A stretch of 64,000 nucleotides of DNA from Adiantum capillus-veneris (Eukaryota; Streptophyta; Polypodiopsida; Polypodiales; Pteridaceae). Below, in pieces: positions 10,063 to 21,703 of the stretch. A program made the position numbers and the translations under genes. The notes under the pieces are model-generated. The model was not told the origin of the DNA. It did no database searches and was given only the letters and a program-made list of their open reading frames with translations. Numbering within the stretch: the first letter of the stretch is position 1; each line of letters starts with the position of its first letter. The stretch covers positions 144,659,850 to 144,723,849 of the forward strand of contig CM043949.1 in assembly GCA_014529385.2 (NCBI GenBank), given 5' to 3'.

Positions 10063-13000
10063 TCATACTGTTTGAAATGTGCTCGTCACCCTTTGAAACC
10101 AATTGTTCCAGTTGGTAATAGGTGAGGATTTTTGCCATTAGTTTTCTATTACCTTAGGTGCCTCATCGAGTTGTAAGGGTGGTAAGGTACTCTCCCAGGA
10201 TCGAACTTGAAGTGGTTCATTAGGTGATTCTTGAACACTGGGAGGTATAGATTCCTTTGTAGCTTCATGGAGGTCCACTATTGCAGGTGGAGACTGTGGA
10301 GAAGCTTTTACCTCTATGGATGCATTACATGAGGAGATAGAAGCTTCATGGGACTCCCTCTTCCTGAGCTAGGTGGAACAAATCGTTCTTTTTTCGGTAC
10401 CCAAACTAGCTATGGAGCGAGTGTGTAGCATTCTATGATTTTTTCCTTTCCATGATCGTTGATTCATTTTGGAGCTACTGGATTGGGCTCACATGGTTCA
10501 GGTGACAAGTAAGAACACAATCTACGTTTTGGCACCCATATTTGATCATTTCCTTTATAGTAGCCTTGGGCTTCCAATAGTTTTTTAGGAATCGACTGCC
10601 ATGTTTCCTTACATTTCTTGGAGCGAGTGGGACGTTTATTATAAGGCTTCTGATTTTTTACACTAGCTATGGTCGCTAAAGAAGATTTAGGGACCCACTT
10701 GTATGTTTTCTTTGTTATATTGGGATGGGTCTTGTCAGAAGCTATATGCATTGCTTGTAGCATATTTAAAGGTACGAGTGGTGGCATTTCATCCCCCTCA
10801 GGTGTTACCTAGGTCGTCCCCCTATTTCCCCAAGTGTCTATGGTTGCTGCTAGGTGGACCCAATCCACATTGTCTGACTCAGTCATCCTACGTAGGACAT
10901 CCATATAAGGAGAATCTTCCCCAGCATCAGTGTCCGCTTTACACGTGTAACAATATTTCAATGGGACCGAGTGTACTGTGGTGTCAGATCTATGATCAAT
11001 TATAAACCTGTTTCCTAGGGGATGTGCTCGACTCGTTACAAGATCCACTCGAATGACAAAATCTTGGAACTACAAGTAGACATGGTTTTTAGAGCAGTCA
11101 TGTACCATTTTTGCTTCCCTCATGAAAGGACGTCCTAAGATCATCTTCGATGCCAAAGTGTGTTTGGAGAATCCATAACAATAAAGGTAATCCTTATTTT
11201 ATTTCCAAAGACCTTGATCTTGAGATCTTCTAGCATCCCAATAGTTTTAACAATAGACCCATTGTCCATATTCACTACTATGGTTGTGGTCGCAAGGTGA
11301 GGTATTCCCATAGTTTCCCAACAATTTTTAGTCACAATGCTAACCCTAGCGCCACCATCAAAAATTCCCTTCACAGTTAATCCCTTAGTAGTGATTGGTA
11401 TGGTCGCATTGGATTCATCACCCTCAAAGTATTGTCCCAACTTGTTAACAGGTATTTCTATAACAAGGTTCTCATCTACGTTGGTTGTGGATCTAAGTGT
11501 TCCTCCTCCATTGGCATCTCCCCAACTCCATCCATCTGTGAAAATTGTGGTAGCCCAAACTTTAGTTCTCCATTGAGGAAGGCTCGAAGAGCTGAGACTA
11601 GCTCAGAATCTTTATATAGTTTGTACATGATGGTGGTTCTAACTTCGGAAGACATGAAATCCATCAATTTGGCAATGTTTAACGGAACCTTTTGGCCTTG
11701 AGTCCCTTGACGTGGGGAAGATGGGATCTCCATTTATTTGATAGGATCAAGTAGTCCCTCTGTAAACATTCTTTCCATCAAGAAGTGAGTACGCCCACTT
11801 TCCCATGTCTTTAAGTCACGTTCTTCTTGGATGACATTAGGCATGGCTAAGGGTCTATGGTCTTGGTGAGTTTGTTGTTGCGTAGGGAACACGGTGTCTG
11901 TAATCTGGATCTTCCTAGGTGCTGGTTCTAGATCCCTTTGGGTATCTTCTATCAAACTCCTTAATTGCTCGACTCACTCAATCTCCTCTGTAGGGTTTGG
12001 ATAAGTTCCTATCTTCTTCTTAGATCCTGGCCATTGTGGCTCATGAAGATCTTCCTTGTTGGTTTCTATCTTAGTGGTCGTTTTGGTCTCCATGGTTTCT
12101 CCTAAATCAGAATCCTCTTCCGCGTCATTCATATATACGGGGTCGTCACCAATCCCTATGTTGGTCTTTGAAATGGGGTCTGACTTCGTTGCTTTTTGCG
12201 ATCTCTTTCTTCGTGTTTTCTTATTTTTTTGAGATTGGGAAATTGATGCCCTGTGTCTTTCCTCAAGAATATAAATTTGTTTTCGGAGCATCGATCGTGT
12301 GAGTACGTTTATTGGTACCACAGGTGTACTTTGTGATGTCTCCTTGGTAACTTCAATCAAGTTTAATGGCGTGATCTTCGGTGAATTTGTATTATTTGGA
12401 CATTGCGCAATCAAATGATCTATGCCACATCGATTACACATGAGTATCGGCATTGTAGACGTGCTCGCTTGATTGGTTTGCATTAGTGCGACATTCCTTT
12501 TGTAGCCTAATAGGACACTCGGCTACACGATGCGGACCTCCACACTCATAACATTGAAGAGGTGGTCTCTTAGTAGTGTAATTGATATTTTGGCCTCTTG
12601 CCGCAAGAGCAGCTACTTGATATACAGGTTTGAATTATCCCCAATAGTCCTCCATGTAGTATTGTGGACTTTCTTCAAGTACATCCAGCCCATATGCAAT
12701 ATTAGGATCTATATCTTCCTCACAACCTTCCAAACAAGAAATAGATGACTCACAACCCACTTGATTCACAGAAGTGATTCTCGGATGTGGTGGTTGCGGT
12801 CCTAGCACTGGAGGTGGTAAGGGTGTTGTTTGAACAACATTTTGGGCCCTAGGGACCATGTGTTGTGCTGTTTGTTCAAGAGGTGGGGCCGGCATCAATG
12901 TAGGCACTCGAGGTGTGCCTGTCCATGCTAAGGTTGGTCTATTGGCCATCGCGTGCTAAAATACTATGCACTCCTTAGCTTGATGACCATACCTCCCGCC

Positions 13001-13112
13001 GCAGGCATTGCAGTTCCCATTGAATTTTACTCTAAAAGTAGGGCATTCACTGGTACTATGCGGTCCATAGCATACTCAGCACCGTTGCTGCTCCCTTCTT
13101 GGATACATATGA

Positions 13113-13257
13113 CCCGGGGGATTCACCATGGAAAACTTAACGCACCACGTAAGTGCAAGGGAGGGTTTTTTTTTACAAGTTACATAAGCGTATAAGTTAG
13201 AGGTAGGCCCCCAATAATTTATCTTCCAAGCTTAAAAATAAGGGAGGGGGTATCATA

Positions 13258-13295
<38 letters not shown>

Positions 13296-13849
13296 GAAGC
13301 GAGAAAAGAGACAAATGAGAGGAAGTTTTGTGTTTCAAAATCATGGATTCCCAAAAGAGTCTGCCCTCAAACTTGTGAGTCAATAGCTACAAAGATACAT
13401 GTTCATTGGTTGAGGGATGAAAGCTATAAAGACTCATTGTATAGATGCAAATTTACATGGAGAACCTAGCACAACTTTATAACCATGTTTTTTGTGTAAT
13501 TTAGATGGGTCAAAATTAGACGAGTATCTAGAGTGCAGGCTGAATGGGCACATAGTTTGAAAGTCAAACTAAGACACATTGAGGGTACATCTAGTTATCA
13601 ACATAAGTGGTTTCTTAGTATGTTGCCAGTCACTATGCTACAAGATCTTTGAATAGTTTTACTCAGTTAGACCATGTTAGACCTAAATTTTATATGTAAG
13701 ATAGGGGTATGATAGTTTTTTGCATTGATTGTCGTATAAGCGTAGAAAGAGGGGTCATATTCCATAATATGAGTCGTATATAGGGGTTTTATCAAAGTTG
13801 TCCGCTCGCATGTGGCGTTCTGTTTTGTATATAGAGTGAATCCCCCGGG
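13113..13849. mobile_element. 737-bp hAT-like MITE inside element C
   Basis: Ends are perfect 14-bp inverted repeats: CCCGGGGGATTCAC at 13113-13126 and its complement at 13836-13849. They are flanked by the identical 8-bp duplication ACATATGA (13105-13112 and 13850-13857). Removing the insert and one duplication rejoins the gag sequence of element C, as judged against the plus copies. An 8-bp TSD points to the hAT superfamily. No transposase ORF is present, so it is non-autonomous. It contains a G33 homopolymer. Confidence 0.85.
13262..13294 (+). repeat. G33 homopolymer
   Basis: There are 33 consecutive G on the plus strand inside the hAT-like MITE. The run can form G-quadruplexes. The exact length may be affected by sequencing of homopolymers. 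Confidence 0.8.
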
Positions 13850-16146
13850 ACATATGATTGTTTTGCAGAGCACAATTGTCTCTAAGACTCTCTTGAATAA
13901 CCTTGGTGAGATCTGCTAAAGTCATCTCAGATATCTTCAGTGGCTCTTTAGCAATGGGCTTTAGGGTCATTGGCTGATGCCCTGATGCTTGCGAGCTAAT
14001 AGATTTAGTCTCAATAGACACTCTTTCTCCTTGAATCATTAAATTATCCTCCAATTGGATCGCATTGGTGGTGACTGCTTCCCAAGTGGTGATACCTCTA
14101 ATGACTACGGCATTGTAGATATCCTCATGTCGTAATCCCCGAATGAATCTATCGAGCAATTGATTATTATTGAAGCGCTCATTTGGATTACAACAAGAAT
14201 TCAAATGCTTCAAGCGACTAATAAAGTCTCTCACCGACTCTCCTTCTTCTTGTTGGGCTTTCTGGAGCTAAGAGGCTACACCTCGAAGCACTCCCTCTCG
14301 TATGTATTCTTTTAAGAATAGTCTCCTAAGAGTAGGGTAAATCGTTTTTTCTTCCACCCTTAGGGTTCTATACCAATCTCCATCCTTTCCACTTAAGGTT
14401 AGGCTTAAAGCATTGCTCTTATGCAGGTCATTGTGTTCTCCTAAAGAATCGCATATTTGTTCAAACACTTCGATATGCTTTCTCACATCACCGTCTCCAC
14501 TAAATTTTTGTGTGAGCTTGGCTATTTGTACTGCCTTACTTCTAGGCTCTCTATCAAGTGTGTTACACATATTCTCAGCAATAGACTGGCCAATAGCTTG
14601 AGAAAATGTTGCCAAGCCACCTAAGTGAGCAGGAACCGTGGGTGAAGGTGCTCCAAAGACTACATGTGGAGTAGGTATTGGCATTGGGCTTGGCACATAG
14701 GAATCCCTTGGGTTCCACGTTGGGTACGATGTTGTGCCATGTGGTGGCCCAAAGTTCATATGTGTGGCCCTAGGCATAACAGGCGTCGGATGTGACATGC
14801 TAATGCTAGGTGGTATAGTCCCATGGAAATAAGAACTTGGGTGTTGTGGCTGTGGAGCATAGGTAGTTGAAACAATGGGAGGGGTAGGGACTACATGAGT
14901 GCGATGACCCATAGGTGTATACGATTGGTACACACTTGTAGGTAATATTGCAGGAATTGAGCTACCATGTAGTGGTGCTTTACTAACAAATGAGGTCCAT
15001 GGCATGTTTCTTGGCATGCCCATCATTGGGGTAGGCATGGTAGCCGTGGTGTCATCAAGGGAAAGATGAGCTAGACTTGGAAAGGTGAAGCTATCACTTG
15101 TGGGCTCAGATTGCACTGAGACCCTTGGAGAAACAACATATGGAGGATCCATCGGACTTACCGAGGGAGTCTCCATTTGCGATAAGGTCGGTTGTTTAGC
15201 CTTTCTTGTATCCAAGAATCTCATGAGACCCGTTGAAGGCATGTTGATCCCCTTGTTCTATCTCTCTAACTCAATGACCCTATGGATGACCTCACAAACT
15301 CTTTGTTGTTGATCCTCCACACTAGTAGCGCCCATTGTGGATTGTACGACATCTGACCAACCGACATGATAGGTGTGACGTGTGTATAGATCAGTTAGAG
15401 TTTTCATTTGTAGTTCGTATTCCCAGTTCTCATTTAAGAACACTCCATCTAGAATTGAGGTGCTAGGGGTGTCCCTTGAGCTAGATGCAATGTTGCTTTC
15501 TAGGGGTTGGCCCTTAGCGGTTTCTAAGTCATGAGCACTCGATTGCTCTCTTAGCAAGGATAGTGACATAGGGGCTTTCGCTTTTAACTCTCTTCGTTGC
15601 TCCGCCTAACGTAATCTCTCGACTTCATTTTCCCTCGTTGCAAGTATATATCGCTCAACCTCTTGCACTTCGGCAAGGCCTCTACCATTGGGTAATATGA
15701 CCTCGGAGGAAAATAACTCTGAAGAGTCAGGAGGTGCAATGAATGAAGTATTCACGTGAACATTCTCTAAGGGTATAGGGTCTACGTTGTTCACGAATGG
15801 AGAATTTACTTCGCCACCCCCCTCGTTAACATCATTAGCTCCATGTTCGGAGAAAGTGTCTCTACTAAAGGTTTCCTTCAGGCGGGTAAGCACGCTCGGC
15901 CCGGACCGCGGGCCCATGGCATGCATGTCTTGGCTTGAGCTATCGGGATTAGGCATTGGGAAACCCTCCATGACGTCGTAGTCAGAGGAAGAATCACTAG
16001 CCACTATATTCGGGGTCTTGGTTTGTACTACCTTGGGTCCCCGCCGAGGGCCCGGACCCTTAAGTAGGTGGATATTGAGAACTCTCGTAAGTCGAAATTC
16101 TCTCTAGTTTCTCCATCTCTAGCACACGACTAGAGCGCAGATTCAT

Positions 16147-16963
16147 GTGCCTTTGGCACCCTACAAGCGTCGGCAAATTACCTCGAAGGTTAACCGCTTA
16201 ATTTTTTAAGCGTCCGTTTTCACTCGTGTTTTTTACGTTTTTAATGTTTTTTAATTTTTGATTTTTTTTATTAAAGTGTGTGATAGCTCAAAACGAGCGT
16301 ATCACTTAGAGGGTCTCTGTGTGCTTTACAACACAATTTTCGGGCATCTAAAGTTCCGTTGGTCCTCAAAAAATCGATTTTTAGCTATGCGTGAAGCTAA
16401 AATTCGTAATTTTAAAAGGCGACTGAGGCCTAGGCCTGAGTGTGAGCTTGGGCTTGGGTCTGGGCTTGAGTGGGAGATATTCCCGATCTCGATTCTACCT
16501 TTAATTTTTTTAAAAAAAATTAATTAAAAAAAAATAATAATAAAGGATAAGGTCGTCGCGGCCTGCACGAGAGCACACACACACACTCTATCTACCTACT
16601 TCTAACTAATACACCTACTATTACACACTAACACACTCTATTAGCTCTCAGAGATCTACTTCCTACTTACTGTACATTACATTACACAGAAAACTAACAA
16701 CTTTAATACAAAGAGAATAAACACAGTACCTTTGAAAACTCCATTAACAAAGAAAACTAACAACCTTAATATATAGAGAATAAACACAGTACCTTTGAAA
16801 ACTCCATTAATAAAAAAAAATACACAGTATGACACAAAATCCTTGTTCTCAACACACTTACCCTCCTTTCTTACCTTTCCTACAATTGAAATTGCACCAC
16901 AAAAGAAGCACAGAGTGCCATTCAAGCTTAGTGTATGGCATTCCCTGGCAGCGGTGCCAAAAA
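16147..16963 (-). other. Leader and PBS of element C
   Basis: Read on the minus strand, the PBS TGGCACCGCTGCCAGGGA follows the 5' LTR by a short T run. It differs by a few bases from the tRNA-Asp PBS of the plus copies. The leader contains a duplicated block of about 73 bp (16683-16815, ending cctttgaaaactccatta twice) and CA-rich stretches near 16570. No gene is seen. Confidence 0.7.
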
Positions 16964-17527
16964 TGTGCGCGTATGTCGCACGTGTCAATGTGCAAGCCAC
17001 AAATGGATCCAAGCACACAACAAGCCTAAACTAGTGAGCTCAAAGATGGCGATGGTGTGTCACTCACCGCTCTACGCTTGATTTCGTGGAGGATTCCTCG
17101 CCGCGAAGAAGAGGGAGACCCCGCTACAGCGCGCTCAACCACCTCCCCATCGTCGTGCCACTGCAATGCTCAATCGTACACACTCCCTCTCTCTCCCTCT
17201 CTCACTCTCTCACACATACACACACACACAAGGAGATGAAGAAGAAGAAGATGGAGATGGAGCAAGAGCACTCTTCCATTGCACAAATGAGAGAATGAGT
17301 GAATTTTAGGTTAAGTTAACTGTTATATGAGCTCGCCCCATTCACACTTGGGCGCCCATGCTTAGCCAACTAATCCCTTGAATGTTCTAGTTAGAGTGTG
17401 CCTCTCATCGGTGATCACTCTTACCCTTTTCCTATTGGACCGACAAGCCCGGTACCTGACTCTACCAAGTAAATAATACAACGTCCGCCGTAGGTGCTAT
17501 GGTGTCCGTGAGCCGTGAGGGTTAATA
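16964..17527 (-). repeat. Element C 5' LTR
   Basis: This 564-bp LTR is the partner of 7829-8417. The terminal base pattern at its outer end is gttaata instead of gttaaca (one C-to-T change). It lacks about 25 bp near the U5 end relative to its partner. TSD ATGGA follows at 17528-17532. Confidence 0.88.
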
Positions 17528-17532
17528 ATGGA

Positions 17533-17597
17533 TCATAAGAAAAAGAGTCCTACAAAGAAGATACATATAAAGAAAATCCCTTCAAAGAAAAGGGATC
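17533..17597 (+). pseudogene. Lys-rich tail of the Ulp1-like gene
   Basis: When element C and one ATGGA copy are removed, the frame from 7697 continues here as HKKKSPTKKIHIKKIPSKK before element D begins at 17598. It is a short basic, low-complexity tail with no domain. It shows that elements C and D hit the same host locus within about 70 bp of each other. Confidence 0.6.
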
Positions 17598-20500
17598 TGT
17601 AACGTCCCCAAAACCTGCCGACACCAAAACGGGATGGGACCATCGACTGGTCTCTAAGCTTACTAAAGTCAGAGTGCTTAAACAAGGAAAATTCCAAGGA
17701 ATTCACCCTTACATTGACAATGGTTTAGGTTTATAGCCCTAGAAAGAGACCTAGTCCTGTCTCGTAGTGGAAACGGAACCATAATAAAAAAAAAACTAAA
17801 CTATTCCGGCCTTATAACTTCCATCATTAGATTAAGGTTTCCTTAGCCAACGATTTTTCCCCCTAACATGTGTGAGGGCACAGCCATTGGTGGATTCCCC
17901 TTTCAAGTGAAGAGGTTTCTAAACGATTTAGTGCGCGGGAATGGATTGTTACCTGACTAATTAGGTCCACCCATCCATGATTGTTGACAACCTTTATCAA
18001 TCCCCACTTACCACCCCGCACTCACACATGATTTCTGTGTTCTTTCATTACTACCACATTATTTTCACAATTAAAACCATAATTCCTTTTAACTTTCACA
18101 ACTGAATTTCATTAAGACAACCTTTGAAAACGGTATTGAAAACATTCTTACAGCAAACAAACATCTTTAGACTTAAGACAAGGTAATGTCATTCTGAAGT
18201 ATCTCTGGCCACTACTGGCTTGTCTCAAGACCACCTATACACGGGTTAAAAAAAATGACACCCATTCCTTATTTATAAAAACCGGGGTGGAAAAAGCCAT
18301 CACCCAAAGTCCGGGCACCCATACGCCAACCGGTTGCCCATACAATCGGGCGGTTCCTCTAGGATAAAGTTGAAATCTTAAGTAATATCCACAAACACAA
18401 TGAAGCAGAGGGTAAAGACTTCACGCGCGCTGAGGAACCCGACTCATCCATGGCGAAATCACCATCATTACTCATTACCTGGAGTAAAATATTTCAAGGA
18501 ATCAGAGGTGTCTTGAGACAAGCTGTCTTAAGGATGGTCAAACATTTCTTTCCTAGGTCAATCAGTCATAACCAATCATTTCTTTCCTATTTATAATCAT
18601 TGCTCGTTGGTTTCTTGGAAGTTACCTTCCATTTATAGCCAGTTTATCCTTCCTAACCCTTACATATGCAATGCTTAAAAATGAACTTTAAAAGATTTAA
18701 GTGAACAAAATAGAAATCCACCTGGGACTACTCGTCCATGTGCTGTTGCACTGGAGCCTGCAGACTTTCCTCCGTTGGCCTATGGCTAGGCTCAACCTCA
18801 TGGTCATTAGTGGCTTTATTTCTTTTGTTGTTGATATCCTCTTCCTCGGTAAGAGGATTTCCTCTGGTTTTCTTTCGAGCCATATTGGCAGCCTTATAAA
18901 AAGACTTAATCGATTAGAGGTTTAATTGAATAATCTCTTTTCTTCCTTTTTACCCAAAAATAAGGATTTTTGGAGTAAGTAGGTATCCTTGATAGTTAAT
19001 TGGATGAGATATTTCTCTTGTAACTTCCTTGTACTATAAGTAATTTTCCATAATTACCATTTAATTAGGGAAGCTATTTAACTAGGTTTCTCCTTAGTTT
19101 ATATTTTTCATGAATATTTTATATTTAACCTTAGTAAATTATAATTCCTATCTGCTAATGGATTACTCACCCTAAATGTAATTTGTTATGTTCTATCTTT
19201 AGGAATTTTCATAAATTTGATTTATAACCTTTCCCTCCTATACTTATGGTCTAATTTATGCAAAATTTTGCTGATAGTTATTAGTTATACCAACCATTTA
19301 TGCTGAGGTAATTTTGACAACCTTCAATAGTGATTTTGGACCTCAGGTATTTATTTGGTAATTAGATAAATTCATTTACTAATTTCCTTTCTCTATTTTA
19401 TACACAAAATCGGTTACTTTTAATGAAGATAAGCATTTAAATTATTTATATGAGGTTAGGATATTTATCACGGATTTCTCAAGGTATGTTCTACCTCTGA
19501 TAATTATCTCAAAGGTTTTTGGATTAATTTACTATTTCCCCCCTTTTATTTTCTCCTAAAAATAATGTAATTTTACTGAGATAATTAGGTAAACTAATTA
19601 TCTAAGATTAACATAATTATCACGAGTTGTCTAAGATGTAATTCGACTCTGATAAATAAATCAAAGCATTTTAAATCAATTTGCTATTTTCCACCTCTTA
19701 ATTTGTCCCAAAAATAGTGTAATTCTGCTAAGATTATTAAGTAAACTAATTATCTAAGGTTAAAATAATTATCACAGGTTTTCTAAGATGTGATTAACCT
19801 AATTATCTTAAAGCATTTTGAATCAATTTGTTATTTTCTCCCTTTTAATTGTCCAAAAAATAGTGTAATTCTACTAAGATAATTAGGTAAACTATTTATC
19901 TGAGGTTAAAGTAATTATCACGGGTTCCTTAAGATGTAGTTAACCTCCAAAAAATAACTCAAAGAATTTTGAATCAATTTGCTATCTTCCCCCTTTTAAT
20001 TTATCCTAAAAATAGTGTAATTCTGTTAAGATAATTAGATAAACTAATTTTCTAAGCTTAACATAATTATCATGGGTTCTCTAAAATGTAATCAATCTCT
20101 GATAAATAACTCATAGGAATTTGAATCAATTTGCTATTTCCCCCTTTTAATTTGTCCTTAAAAAAGTGTAATTTTGCTAGGATAATTAGGTAAAATAATT
20201 ATCTGAGGTTAACATAATTATCACGGGTTGCTTAAGATGTAATTAACCTTTGATAACAAAATCAAAGCATTTTGAATCAATTTTCTATTTTCCCCCTTTT
20301 AATTTTTCTTAAAAACAGTGTAATTCTGCTAAGATAATTAGGTAAACTAATTATCTGAGGTTAACATAATTATCACGGTTCATTAAGATGTGATTAACCT
20401 CTGACGATTATCTTAAAGCATTTTGAATCAATTTGATGATTTTTCCCCTTTTCATTTGTCCCAAAAACAGTGTAATTCTTCTAAGATAATTAGATAAAAT

Positions 20501-21703
20501 AATTATCTGAGGTTAACATAATTATCATTGGGTGCTTAAGATGTATTTAACCTCTAATAAATAACTCAAATCAGTTTGAATCAATTTGCTATTTTCCCCC
20601 TTTTTATTTGTCCTAAAAACGGTGTAATTCTGCTAAGATAATTAGGTAAACTAATTATCTGAGGCTAACATAATTATCACGTGTTTCCTGAGATGTTATT
20701 AACCAATGATAATTATCTTAAAGCATTTCGAATCAATTTGATCATTTTCCCTTTATTTTTCTCTCAAAAATAGTATAATTCTGCTTAATTAATTATGAAA
20801 ATTACTCAAAAAATTATAAGATAATTTTCCTAGCATAATGATAGTTTAACACAGCTCTGATTATTATCTCAACTTAATCTAAACTTTATAAGTATAATTC
20901 CCATTAATTTATAGTTAAAATGGATAATTTCAGTCCTAATATGATGTAATATTTAATTAGCTTAATATCCCTAAGCTTAATCACAATAATGAGTAGAGAA
21001 TATTTAATTAAGAGAGGATTTTTGAGTATACAGAGGATTAATCTTCAATTTATTAAGAAAATAGGTTAATCTAGCTTTGCTAAGTAAGAAAGATTAGGCT
21101 AATTACCGTTTAATTAACCAACTAGAGCTTGATCTCTAGTGATTTCTACTTAGCGGTCTCTCTAGATGAGAGAGAATGTGCCAAGGCTCCGGTTCTAAAT
21201 TGTTATGAAGGAAAGGGAGTCTTTTTATAGTTTTTCTGGGCCCCGGGCTGTTCCTAGCAGGTTCTGGCACCTCAAGCAAGTCCCCCAGCTTCTAGGTAGC
21301 ACCACCTGCTACTGTATCTATCCCGGGCAGGTTTCCCACAGCTCCACACCGCCCCCTTAGCTTCCAGAATCGATTTTGACTGATTTTATTGATTTTTAAT
21401 GATAAAAATTAGAATATTAGTTAATTCTAGAATTTTAGGATAGGAAAGTCTTTGTTAATAATAATTACTGAAACCATCCAATTTTTATTAACTAAATGAA
21501 TTCCTAGTGTAACCTTTCAGGGCCCGTAACTTTTCCAAATTTTATTGGATTCTGGTTCTAAAAATTACTAACCATAGTAAAGCTCTGGTTATGATTCCAA
21601 AAATACCAATATCAGCCATGATTGAATCATTCAACAGTGGTTTTCAAGTTAATTCTACAAGATTTGTACAAGTTTTAAGGTTTCAGAAACTGGAAACCTT
21701 ACA
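17598..21703 (-). repeat. Element D 3' LTR (4106 bp)
   Basis: On the minus strand it begins TGTAAGGTTTCC next to the PPT CTTAAGTTGGGGTGAT (21704-21719) and ends GGGGACGTTACA. The first about 1.4 kb (plus coordinates) matches 27838 to about 29379. The middle is filled by a tandem array of about 152-bp units. No gene is seen in the LTR. Confidence 0.85.
19430..20790. repeat. About 152-bp tandem repeat array within the D LTR
   Basis: The block ttgaatcaatttg recurs near 19811, 19967, 20117, 20269, 20422 and 20576, with diverged copies at 19671 and 20727. Each is followed by tcccccttttaattt, then gtaattctgctaagataatt, then aattatctgaggttaac. That is eight or nine diverged, AT-rich units of about 150-155 bp. 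The size is close to a nucleosomal repeat. Confidence 0.8.

Larger units (their letters stand above)
10063..16146 (-). pseudogene. gag-protease polyprotein remnant of element C
   Basis: On the minus strand the frame opens at ATG 16144-16146 (MNLRS, matching MHLRS in the plus copies) and ends at 10063-10065. It is broken by many stops and frameshifts and by the MITE at 13113-13849. Recognisable pieces are an acidic N-terminal region (15258-16004), the capsid-like core including LTLSGKDGDWYRTL (14268-15242), its C-terminal part (13755-14234), zinc-knuckle pieces (about 12450-13050), and a protease segment with IFDGGARVSIVTK (11348-11359 encode DGGA). A C-terminal tail has YKWVPK and QIWVPK motifs (10464-10787). 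Gag packages the RNA; the protease would process Gag. The active-site Ser/Thr is Gly, as in both plus copies, so this predates the decay. Confidence 0.85.
7829..17527 (-). mobile_element. Element C: gag-protease-only LTR retrotransposon, minus copy
   Basis: LTRs at 7829-8417 and 16964-17527 are flanked by the perfect TSD ATGGA (7824-7828 and 17528-17532). The 5' LTR is at the high-coordinate end, next to a tRNA-Asp-type PBS. Internal content on the minus strand is leader, a degraded gag-protease frame and a 1.6-kb 3' untranslated region, with no RT, RNase H or integrase. It is a member of the same family as the two better-preserved copies at 41137-59937. It is older, with many frameshifts and stops. 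It inserted into the Lys-rich tail of the Ulp1-like gene and was later hit by a hAT-like MITE at 13113. Confidence 0.9.

Noticed and set aside
16677-17018. Minus-strand hydrophobic ORF beside the element C 5' LTR
   Set aside because: It spans the LTR edge and a duplicated leader block and is not present in related copies.
19430-20790. CRISPR-like array
   Set aside because: Units are about 152 bp, diverged along their whole length and without unique spacers; they lie within a plant LTR.
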